Shown piece by piece: positions 11,543 through 23,500 of a stretch of 64,000 nucleotides of DNA (positions are counted from its first letter, which is position 1; each line of letters starts with the position of its first letter). The stretch is taken from contig NC_090251.1 of the NCBI RefSeq assembly GCF_037325665.1, positions 27,312,600 through 27,376,599 on the forward strand, written 5' to 3'. A program made the translations under genes and the position numbers. The notes under the pieces were generated by a model, which worked only from the letters and a program-made list of their open reading frames with translations, did no database searches and was not told the DNA's origin. The DNA is from Littorina saxatilis (taxonomy: Eukaryota; Mollusca; Gastropoda; Littorinimorpha; Littorinidae).

Positions 11543-14500
11543 CTGTGTGGCAAGCATTTTGTGTTCAGTATGGGGAGCATTTTGTGTTCAATATGGGGCA
11601 AGCATTTTGTGTTCAAACACATGTACACACAGATATGTGCAGACAACACATCTATTTTGTCAATCTACAGTAAGCCAGCTCACACGTTTGCACGTCGCAC
11701 AATAATCTAATTCTTTACTGACCAAGGGTTCTACAATTTATTTCTTAGCTCACCAAGGGCCACACAATAATCCATTTTCTTTAGCTCACAAAAGGTCACT
11801 GGGAAGAACTCCAGTTTTTAAATGACGCTCTGTTTAGATGTCCTGACAAGAATACAGTATTGTAATACACTCAACACAGCTTGCACACCAGCAGGTGAAC
11901 ATCCCACTCTGCAGAGATAGCCGTCACACCGCTGATTTTGATATGTTGCTGCTATCCCAAGCCTTAACAAATGCGTAGGGCACGTACTATAAGCGTTCGC
12001 TTGAGTCCGTGTTCCTATTGTTTCTCATTTTATTATTGTATCCCGTTAAATTGAATATAACCTTGTTTAAACCAACAAATGTGAGGTGGTTTACATGAAC
12101 ACGTGAAGAAAGGTATCTTTAAATTGTTGTTGAACACTGCAATCCCACAAACACTCACCTGTAGCGCCCCTGTTGCCGCCAGCACCACCGCGAGGAAAGC
12201 TTGGACCTCCTGGACCTCCGGCACCCCCTCGCTTCTGGAAGGCCGCAGGATTGCCAAAGCCGTTGGCATTGTAACCTTGGTAACCGTCAGGTCGGTAGTC
12301 AGTGCGTGGTGGGTAACCTTGAAACGGGGTTCCTCCTGTGAGAGTTACAAAAACAATACATCTGAGAGATGATACACAATGTCATTATTATGCTAACTCC
12401 TCATCCGTAAAAACAGTTTACACCCGCAAGTCTCCTGTGATATTCCAACATTGTAAAACTGAACCCGTAAGTCTGCAGTTCATGAGGCCTGAAAAGCAGC
12501 ATGTAAAATAAAAATAACAAGAAGAGCAAACGCTCGATCGAGTCACTTTCGCAGTTCTGAATATTATATGAGGCATCAGATGGACAGGAAGAAATTGCTA
12601 TTCACAACACAATGAGTCACGTTCACATAAAATTTGAGCCCGGTCACTTTTATAGTTTCCGAGAAAAGCCCAACGTTAAGTTGTGTGTTGCCGAACAGAA
12701 AAGGCTAGTTATCTCCCTTGTTTTTCTGATAACGTTCGTAAAAGGCTACAGATGTAAATACTTTGATGTAAAGAATAATCCTACAAAGTTTCAATCACAT
12801 CCGATGAACTTTGTCAAAGATATAAAATGTCTAATTTTTCCTTTGACGCTGACCTTCAAAAAGGTCAAAGGTCAACAAAACCATCGTTAAAGTGTAGAGG
12901 TCATTGGAGGTCACGACTAAACAAAATATGAGCCCGATCGCTTTGATAGTTTCCGAGAAAAGTCCAACGTTAAGGTGGTGTCTACGGACGGCCGGCCGGA
13001 TGGCCGGCCGGCCGGACAGACTAACACTGACCGATTACATAGAGTCACTTTTTCTCAAGTGACTCAAAAATGCTGGGGCCAACGACAGCATTGCAACCAG
13101 ACCTCCATAAGTCAAATACCCAGAGTCTTCTGACAATGGCCAGGTAAGTGTCTAAACACATCTTTCCAGAAGGCTGCACTCACCAATGCACACCTCCAGC
13201 AGTACAATGGTACGCAAGATACAAGGACATCCAAGGCTGCACTCACTAATGCACACCTCCAGCAGTAAAATGGTACGCAAGGTAAAAGGACATCCAAGGC
13301 TGCACTCACCAATGCACACCTACAGCAGTACAATGGTACGCAAGATACAAGGACATCCAAGGCTGCACTCACCAATGCACACCTCCAGCAGTACAATGGT
13401 ACGCAAGATACAAGGACATCCAAGGCTGCACTCACCAATGCACACCTCCAGCAGTACAATGGTACGCAAGATACAAGGACATCCAAGGTTGCACTCACCA
13501 ATGCACACCTCCAGCAGTACAATGGTACGCAAGATACAAGGACATCCAAGGCTGCACTCACCAATGCACACCTCCAGCAGTACAATGGTACGCAAGGTAA
13601 AAGGACATCCAAGGGACCAGCCCAAGTGTCCCAACATTGCAGGTGGATTGTCATGACAGGTATACTTTAGCCTAGATAGCAGACAACAGAAGGGATACTT
13701 TATTGACAGGTGTCCTCTCATCAAAGGGGCCCCCATTGCAGGTACCACTGTGTGACTAAAGACCCCCACACCTACCTCGGGTGCCAGGGCGACTGGTGCC
13801 GTTCTGAGGTCGGGGGTTGAAGCCGTTCTGCATGTTGCCGGCAGTTGTGCCGCCACGACCTCCCCTCTGACCTCCACGATAACCACTGGTTCCAGTGTTG
13901 CCGCCACGGCCACCGCGCTGGAAGTTGCCGCTCTGGAAATTGCCTGCTACTGCAATGATCAAACATATGATTCTGCAGTCCGTACATCAACTGACAGTAT
14001 TTTCTAATTTGCTGTATCTTGAATTGAAACTCCAAGTTGGTATCAATCCAAAAAAAATGTTTCAAGGAAGAAATTCATCCATAGCACAGGAATTCCTGTT
14101 CCTAATGCTGATATGTAAGTGTTTCCTGTAACTGAATTGTTTAGCACAACTGTGCAGCACCCCCTCCCAACACACACACTTGCGCGCGCACATACAAAAA
14201 CTTTTTCTTTCTTTCTTTATTTGGTGTTTAACGTCGTTTTCAACCACGAAGGTTATATCGCGATGAGGAAAGGGGGGAGATGGGATAGACCCACTTGTCA
14301 ATTGTTTCTTGTTCACAAAAGCACTAATCAAAAATTTGCTCCAGGGGCTTGCAACGTAGTACAATATATTACCTTACTGGGAGAATGCAAGTTTCCAGTA
14401 CAAAGGACTTCACATTTCTTACATACTGCTTGACTAAAATCTTTACAAAAATTGACTATATTCTATACAAGAAACACGTAACAAGGGTAAAAGGAGAAAC

Positions 14501-17500
14501 AGAATCCGTTAGTCGTCTCTTACGACATGCTGGGGAGCATCGGGTAAATTCTTCCCCCTAACCCGCGGGGGGTCCATACAAAAACTATCTCACAAGGATA
14601 ATGAAGAGAGAAAAGGTGTGGATTTTGCAAATATGCAAGGCTAGCTTGGCTTTCAATTCAACCTAACATACTCAGTCTTTGTGTGTGACCTTTCTACCTG
14701 GAAATTCATTACCTTTGTCAGAGCACATTTTTGTACATCAGGTATTCCTAATTTAGAAATAAGGACGTAAAGTGGTCAAAATGGAGGAAATCTGGTAAAC
14801 CACAGAAGCTTTGCAGAGGTTTTTCCCCTGCTATGAATAAAAATAAGTCAATGATTAACGCAGGAGGAGAAAGGTCAACACTTTCAAAATCAATAAATTT
14901 GTTTATTTTTCAGATTATAACACCACTCCTAGAACAGCTTTAACAGGAGGAATTCCTAGCAAAGTGGGAGGGTTCTCAAGCCTTTGATTCTCTCATGAGA
15001 ACATTCACCCCTGACAATGCAAGAGAGCTACTCACCCTGAGAGAAGTCCCCTGCAGCCTGAGCAAAGTTCTGTGCTGGGGGAAAGTCAGGGTTGCCGGCG
15101 GATGGGGGGTGGGTGCGCGTGTCGGGCTGGGTGGTGGGTTGGTGGGGGGCTTGGGAGGGAGGGGGTGCCTGTGTCTGGGAGGGAGGGGGCTGCGAGGCCA
15201 TGTTCTGCATGCTGGGGGGCATGGAGGGGTACATGGTCCGTGACTGGAATTCTGTGGCGCTGGCGTTCAGTGTGAACTTCTTCTCCCCTGCTAGCTGAGC
15301 GGCATCCTGAGAGACAAGACAGAACAAGCACAGGCTTGAGTATCAACCACATGAGTCGTTTGTGCATCCTAGCAGACAAACCATTAGAGGACATGCAAAC
15401 AAGCTTACGTAAAGTATGAGACTTCAGCAGACACAAGATCATGCATGCTACCAGAAAAAATACACAAAACTAGATCACAAGTGTAAGAGGTTCACACTTA
15501 CATGTGTACATTACATGTGTACATAACACTGTTTAAATCTTGAGATGTATTTTCATTTATTCCAGTTGTGCAGTCACTCTGAAAAGCCAGTCCCGTTTAG
15601 TCACAATTTTGATTATCTCCCCTGCACTACTCCTTAGTCTAGTGTTTGAGGATAACTCTGGTGTGACCAGTGTGCTTGTCTTCCCCTGCCACTGAAAACG
15701 TCTGTCTTGTGTAGGGATACAAAATTTCTAATCAATAATGCAATTTTTGTATTAAACATTTAAAGTTAAGTATTTTGGAATCTTCTATGTTATTAATGAA
15801 TATTTAGAGTATTTTGAGGCATTGAAAGTAGTTGAGTGCAAAGAACTAGTTTCGTCTGGCTACAGGATAAGACTGCTTATCCTGCAATTCTGGAACTTTT
15901 CCCCCCACTTTTTGACTCCAAGAGAGGAGCATGGTTTTAGTGATGATGATCATGACTTTTTCCATACGTCTGCTTTGACAGAACTTAAGGTATGTTTGTG
16001 TGCTTGTATTCATTCTTGTATTTATGTATGAAATTGTTGTTTTAGGACTGTTTTTAGAATTTTAATAATGTATTTGTCTTGGTTTTATGGAAGGTCTGCA
16101 TGCTAGGTAGTTTCCAGACAACAGATAGTGGAAAAAGTTATTTTGTTCACAAACTATGTTCTTTCATTCCTAGTATGAACAGAACCATTTCCTTTAAAAT
16201 GATTGCATTGTTTGGCAAATTATGTGGTGAATTTTCGAGTTTTACTGAGAATTCTATGGCTGTCTGGAAGAGAAAGATTTCCCGCCATAGAGCTGTCTAT
16301 TTTTAGAATCATAAGTAGACCGGATCATAGACCAAATAGCCTGGACCGCCAACTCGTCACGTGAGCCTTCGAGGTTACGACTCTCGACTTTCAGGGGAGC
16401 GTCGCGTCCGGTTTGAAAGGCCAGCGATTCGAAGACAGTGAAAAGAAAGCACACTCCAGTTATTTGTGACAATGGGCGGTGACAATGAACTGGATTTTCC
16501 AAAACTCCAAACTAAACTTAACAAAACTCATCGAAAAACATGTTCCATATGCACTTTTGCCGAGTTTATTTTAGCATTTTCAGAACTTACCTCGGCAACT
16601 TCGTCCATGTTTACAATCGACACCGGATATCACGTCCCCCTGATTTCTGAAGCTTGTAAGCGTAGGTTCCTAAATGCGAGAGGATAGAGAAAGAGTGGAG
16701 AGAGAGCTAGTTGGCGGTCCAGGATAAATGGTCTATGACCGGATATACCATTGCCGGGTCAAGGTTGTTGGAGTGTTTCCGGTGTAAACAAAGCAGACGA
16801 CAACAGATTCAGAACATATGTTTCTATTCAATCTTTGTCACTTTTCCTTGTGTGGTTTCTCCTACATTTGAGTGGAATGCACACATGTGGTGTGCTATTC
16901 TCGTGCAACTTGTAGTTTTCTGATGATTGATATTATTTTATTGGAAGTTTGTCCTTGGTTTTGAACTTAGGTTTGTTTGTTTGTTTGTTTGTTTGTTTGT
17001 TTGTTTGCTTAACGCCCAGCCGACCACGAAGGGCCATATCAGGGCGGTGCTGCTTTGACATATAACGTGCGCCACACACAAGACAGAAGTCGCAGCACAG
17101 GCTTCATGTCTCACCCAGTCACATTATTCTGACACCGGACCAACCAGTCCTAGCACTAACCCCATAATGCCAGATGCCAGGCGGAGCAGCCACTAGATTG
17201 CCAATTTTAAAGTCTTAGGTATGACCCGGCCGGGGTTCGAACCCACGACCTCCCGATCACGGGGCGGACGCCTTGCCACTAGACCAACCGTGCCGGTTTG
17301 AACTTAGGTTATTTTCTTGTGTTTGTTCGTTTTGCTTCAACTTTAAGAGTTGGTTACATGAAAGAATAGTTAAGGATTGCTTGCTGTCTAGCAATGTAGT
17401 ATGTTTTATGACATTACAATGTATATTTTCAGCTGTACTGTTGTACTGCAAATGCTGTCATGTGGCTGAGGGCATACCTGATGAGGCTGGTGTCGCACAA

Positions 17501-20500
17501 TTTGCCTTGAGGTGCGTTTCAGTCTGACGTTTAGTATGATGTGCACTTTGATTGTAACATGTTTACTTTATTATTGAGTTACATGCCTCTGAGCTTAGAT
17601 CTGTTATCAAACCCGTTTATATGCAGTACTTGATTGTATTTTTCATTTAATTTCACTGGTGATGTGTTAGTCATCACCATTGATGATCCATTTTTCCTGT
17701 ATTCTGATAAGACTACATGCTATTGTTTTTTGCATTCATTGTTTGACACTTTCTTTGTATAATTATAATGATGGTTACTTGCTGTCATGACTTATTTGCG
17801 CTGTATTATGTTACAGGTTTTTTTATTGAAGGTTTTCCGGTTATCCTTTTTGTCCGGAGCTTTTTTGCATCCTAAATAAACTACTGTTGAACTTCCAATG
17901 GTTTCTTGTGACTGCCTGGATGTTCACACAAGCAACCGATATGACATGAACGGTTTGCTAGTACACATTAAAACTTACGACCTAGATACTGGTTCTGTCA
18001 CAAGTGCATGTGGTTCAAGAAACTGCTTGAACTTTTCTGGGACCAGGGTCTTTATTACTCTTACTGGTTTCCGGCCTTTATTACCTTCTGGCACACCACC
18101 TACAAACTCAACTGCAGAAAATCCAGCTTCCTGCATCGATACTCACACCCCTCTTCTGACTCAAAGTTTTTACCGTCCTTATAAAAACAAGGAAAATTGC
18201 CTTGGAGTGTCAGGCGGTTTAAAACACAAAATACATCTCATTTATGAACAGTTTGTTTGTTTGTTTGTTTGCTTAAGGGCAGGATACATGATGATTTTTT
18301 TCGATTTTCACGATTTTTTGTCTATTTTTGCTTTTGGCAGAGATGGCATCTTGAATCATTCACTTTTCACATTGTGCAATCACCTTGTTGAATAAACGAC
18401 TGAAAAAGATTGTATTTGTGTCTTTTTCTACATGGGAGAGTTATAATTCTCGAGTTTGGTTACCTAATTATATATTCACAAACATTTTGGGTCCATATCT
18501 TCACTTCTAAACATCGTACAAGCAAAAGAAAGACACCAAAATGTTCGTTTTCAAGCCAGCTGTCTGCTACAAAATAAAGCCGAAAACTTCCGTATCAAGC
18601 ATTTTCATTGGCCCTCAGACCGGATGACATTGTGTCAGAGCCTTTCTAGGCCAATCAGAATCCGTTTTGCATAAGCCCCAATTTGAACTCTCAACCAACT
18701 TCCTGTGTTGGAAGCGAAGCGTGCTTTGTATTTGATGTAACTTTTGTGTCCACAAAGATGGGGAAAAAGAAAGTTTGGCGAGCCGATAGGCAACGAAAAA
18801 GACCTTTTTGTGGGAATCAGTACACAGGTAATGGAAATAAAGCACTCGGAAGCGATTCAGTGTCGGATAACGGCGATTCAGTGCCGGATTGTGATCATGT
18901 GGACCCACCGACTCGACAACAACAACACACCACGGCCATGGAGGAAACGGTGGAAACCGAAACTGCATCATCTTCCAAGCTTGAAAACGCGACTCCACTT
19001 CAAAATCAGCAGGGACAGCGTGAGTTTGACAGAGACCCAGAGTTGACTGGATTTCGATTTGTTGATGCAGAGCTACTTATTGATTTTATTCAGTCACTTT
19101 TCTGCCCCAACTGCAGGAGACCTCTGGGCGAAAACAAACGACTGTCACATGTGACTGAGCGCAAATCGGTGCTTGCATCATCATTTGTTTTTCACTGCCA
19201 GTGCCAACATGAACTGGAATTGAGTACTTCAAAGAAATGTGGAAAAACTTATGAAGTGTCAAGGCGCTTTCCCATGTCAATGTTATCCATAGGTAAAAAC
19301 CTGAAACATGGAAAAAAGTTTCTTGGTTCAATGAACATGCCCTACAACATCAACCCAACAGTTTATCAACACAAGGACAAAATCACACAGGCAACGGCGA
19401 CTGTCGCAGCTCGTTGCAAGAGTAAAGCAGCAACAGAGGTAAAACAGGCGAAGGGTAGGGACATCACTGTGTCAAATGATGGCACCTGGCAGCGAAAAGG
19501 CTTTCATAGTAAGAATGGCGTAATTACGACACTGTCTGTGAATGGAAAGGACTCAAAGGTCATCGACACATGTTCTCTCCAACCATTGTGACGGATGCGC
19601 AAAAATGAGGAAAAAGTTGGCTGTCGACGAGTTTGAACGGTGGTTTGTGGGGCATGAGGGTGTGTGTGGAAAGAACCATGTGGGGTCTGCAGGGGCAATG
19701 GAAACGGCTGGAACCGAGGTGATTTTTAGACGTTCTGTTGACTTGCATGATTTGCGGTACACCGGATTTCTTGGCGATGGTGATAGTAAAAGTTTCAATT
19801 GTGTCGAGAACGCAGAACCGGCAATATATGAAAACGTCCACATTGCGAAATATGAATGTTGTGGACATGTTCAGAAAAGGATGGGTCGACAGCTGATGAA
19901 CAAGGTGGCCGAAATGAAGCAAAAGTCCTTTGTCCACAACCAGAAAACTGTCAAAGGTATTGGGGGAAAAGGGGGTCTGACAATGAGAGCCATCAAGAAG
20001 ATTCAAGGACATTATGGTGCAGCAATTAGAAATAATGTTGCAAATGTTGACAGGATGAGCAAAGACATTTGGGCAATATGGGAGCACCGCGCAAGGCAAC
20101 ATGACAACTGTGGAGATTGGTGTCCTGCAAAAAAAAATCCCCCAAGAGATCCAAACACAAACGCTCTTCGGCCCTACATTTCTGAAGCCATAAGACCTGT
20201 CTTTGAGACACTCACTCGCATGACCCTGCTTGAAAAGTGTGTTCATGGTGGAACCCAAAACACGAACGAGAGTTTCCACAACGTTATTTGGGCACATTGC
20301 CCAAAGACCAGCTTCGTGGGCCGTTCTCGACTGTGTTTGGCCGTGTATGATGCAACAATCTGCTACAACGAAGGAGAGTGTGGGAGGCAACCCATCTTCA
20401 CTGAACTGGGGATGGTTGTTGGACTTCACACAGCAAAAAGCTTCAAAATGATTGACAAAAGACGTATTGCTGGTGCTCGTGCCCAAGCTGCTCCAGATGC

Positions 20501-23500
20501 TCGTCTTGCTCGACAACGACGCGCCATTGATGGAGATGCTGCCGCAGAAGAAACCGGAGAATTTTACCTCGCTGGAGCACACTGATGCTGTTTGTGAGTT
20601 GTATACACTTTTCTTAGTGTCTGTCTTTCAAATCAGACACAAATTGGCGACTTTGACAGTTCACACTTCTGTATGTACATGTTTGAGTTGTTTTTGTCTT
20701 CTTTTCGGGCGTTTTTCTCCATATTCGCGTTTTCGTTCGTCAATGTTACCGTTGTCAAGATATTTTCAAAAGTTCTTGTCCGATTGACATGAAATTTGGA
20801 AGCAATGTTCCTTGTATATTTCCCATTGAAAGCAAGCACTTTCAGTTACCTACATATAGTGCAAAAGTTTCTAAAAAAACCAAAAATGTTCAATAATCTT
20901 TTGCTTTTTTATTTACTTTACAGCTATGAACAGAACTGAAAGTGCTTGCATTCATTCATCACACATAGTTACATATGTCTGCCAAATATTTAGTTGATAT
21001 GTGCTATACTTTTTTTTTTAGAGTGACAACCCTGTCGTCGCTAATATTTATCGCTCATTATCGCTTACTGTGTTAAAGTCACCACAACACAAAAGTTTTA
21101 CATTGTATCAACAATTGAAAGCTATCACCTTAAAATAGAGTCTTCAAACTAAGTTCACAACCAAGGGTTTTGAAAAATATTAGAATTTGGCATCACAATC
21201 AATCAAGAGAAATCGTGAAAAAATGTCGAATTTTTCCCTGTCTCCTGGCCTTAACGCCCAGCCGACCACGAAGGGCCAATTTATGAACAGTTCAAAACTG
21301 CACTAAAACCCGTACAACATTTTCTGAGCAATCACTCACGGAAACAAACACACACACTCACGCACGCTAGTACGCACTCTCACTTATAACACAAACCATC
21401 TTCATGCGATGCTGCTGGACAGTCAACAACATTCTTAGCATGAACATTGTACACAAGCCCAATTTGCCCACTGAACAGTGATAGTGTGTAAGCTGCTGAT
21501 GAACCAGTGATTCGATGAAGCCACCAGCCACCAAACCTACCAAAGCCTGAAGTTCTTCCCCTTGGCATGTGATAAAGATGGACAGGAACACGGAGCACCC
21601 ACCTGCTGTGCCTGTGTCGGTGGCATGGGGATGGAGGGGGGCAGGTCAAACGGAGGGTTGGCTGGCTCCCCCGCACTGCGGCCCTGCCCCAACATGACAT
21701 GGGGGGCCGAATGCTGCGGCTGCTGCTGCTGCGGAACGGTGGGTTTGGTCGTCTCCTCCACGCCTGACTGGAACAAATTGTCGGCGCCGGGGGCAGAGGG
21801 CATGTTCTGTGAGTGGGACAGGCCGGCCTGAGCAAAGCTCTGACTGGCACCGCTATAGTCCAAGTTTGATTGAGTGAGGCTCTGCTGGGACAGGGACAGG
21901 GGGTCCTGCGCCTCAGTGTCCAGCGACTGGTCCACCACGGGGGGTGCGGGGAATCCCACGGGGAGCTGCGAGCTGGCGGAGGACGGTCGCATCATGGGCT
22001 GGGCCGCTACCACTGCTGGGTCCATGTGTGGTGCTGAAACACGACCAGGGATTACATTACAATACAAGCAGGAATCTGAATACGATGACTGCTATACCAC
22101 TGCTGGGTCCATGTGTGGTGCCCAAATACAACCAGTTTTTCTGCTCACTGCTACCAGGGTACCACAGTCAAAAGTGGAAGACTTAAATCAACAACTTGCC
22201 TCCCTTGTTATATTGTATTCTAACCCCCTCCTTTTGATATCAAAATAAAACGAAAACAATTCAAAAATGTGCAGGTTGAAGGTAAGCGTGAGCAAGTGAA
22301 ATAAGGGTGAGTGTATCTGACTATGTGTGCTTGCATGCACATATTTTGATTACCTTTGGGACATATTTTTCTTGAGAAGACAGTGACCTACAATACTACC
22401 AATCCTGATGGGGCTATGAAGTAAATATCACCAAGTTGAATTCTTTGTACATCTCCCAGTGCCAAGTTTCAAAAGCTTCTCGTCAGTCAAATTGAACAAA
22501 CAGTATGACCTACGCCGAACAATCACTGAAAATAATTATAAGGTGATGCTGAAAACAGCTAAATGTAACTCGTTCCAGCCTTTTAAACTTCCACTCAATT
22601 CTGAACGCATCACAGTAACCATTTACTGCAGACATAAGTGAAAGAGAGAAGGAAACTCACAGTCGAGTTCAATCTCCGAGTCCTGCAGAAAGCTGAATGT
22701 TCCCCTGACAGAGGAGATGATCTCGGGCAGTGGTCGTGTCTTTGCGGAGGCGTTTTGTGGTGGTGGTTGTGTCTGTGATGGCTGGAAGGCGGTGGGGGTG
22801 GGGGTGGTGGTGGTGGGCTGGTTGTAATATGAAGTGTGTGCTACCTCTGACTGCTGCACAACCGTGGGCAAAACCTGACACAAACAACACAACACTTACA
22901 ATGTATGGACACTCTAATCATTAGTCTCTGCTAATTCAATTTTTTTTTTAAACACGACCAAATAACAGGATGCTTTCAACACACAGACACTTGTCATTGC
23001 ATCTCTGGAAGTCTTAAAAAGAAATCATGTTACTGTGTTCTGCCTCTGCTGGACAAACAAAGAAATGTGTTGTCAAGCGCCGTCTCAGCTAGAAAGAAGA
23101 AACTTTTGCTTGCGTACTGTGTATGTGTCTTTCCATTTTCAATCATCTGAGGAAAACTGAGGCAAAGTGACTTTTTTGGTAAATGACAAAATAAACCCTT
23201 GTGCAACCTATAAGAACATGTTTACTGTTGGTAGCCATATTGAATAAGTTTTGTACATGACTTGCAAGTTTTTCACACACAAAAAAGTTTTCCATAGCTG
23301 AGCAAGTATGTAACACAACAAAGGCCACTCCAACATTTTGTCCCGAGTCATAAATTAATGAGAAAACACGGATTCACACCACTCTAAACCTGCAGCACAT
23401 GTATGGGCACAGACCTTGAATCAATGATAACACGCATGCATATCTATAAGAATTGTTCGTTCCACCTTCATTCAAACCTCCCTGAAACCATACCAAAGCT

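Larger units (their letters stand above)
18240..21290. repeat. SINE 3'-tail fragment split by a transposon
   Basis: The 12-bp duplication ATTTATGAACAG (18240-18251 and 21279-21290) brackets a 5'-truncated copy of the tRNA-SINE tail (TTTG)n-CTTAACGCCCAGCCGACC. That fragment is interrupted at its TTAA by the element 18277-21250. Confidence 0.85.

Noticed and set aside
13112-13656. Open frames on both strands (about 180 and 156 codons)
   Set aside because: They arise from the 63-bp repeat, whose period is a multiple of three. They lie within Caprin intron 10.
16974-17296. Possible tRNA gene (A and B boxes)
   Set aside because: The boxes belong to a SINE head. The sequence does not fold as a full tRNA and is followed by the SINE body, tail and a target duplication. 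The same applies to 45784-46094 and 56278-56664.
17898-18395. Plus-strand frame of 165 codons
   Set aside because: It crosses the SINE fragment and the left end of the Kolobok-like element, so it cannot be an old gene, and no family is seen.
19560-20582. Minus-strand frame of 340 codons
   Set aside because: It is the shadow of the transposase on the plus strand, which has recognisable conserved motifs.
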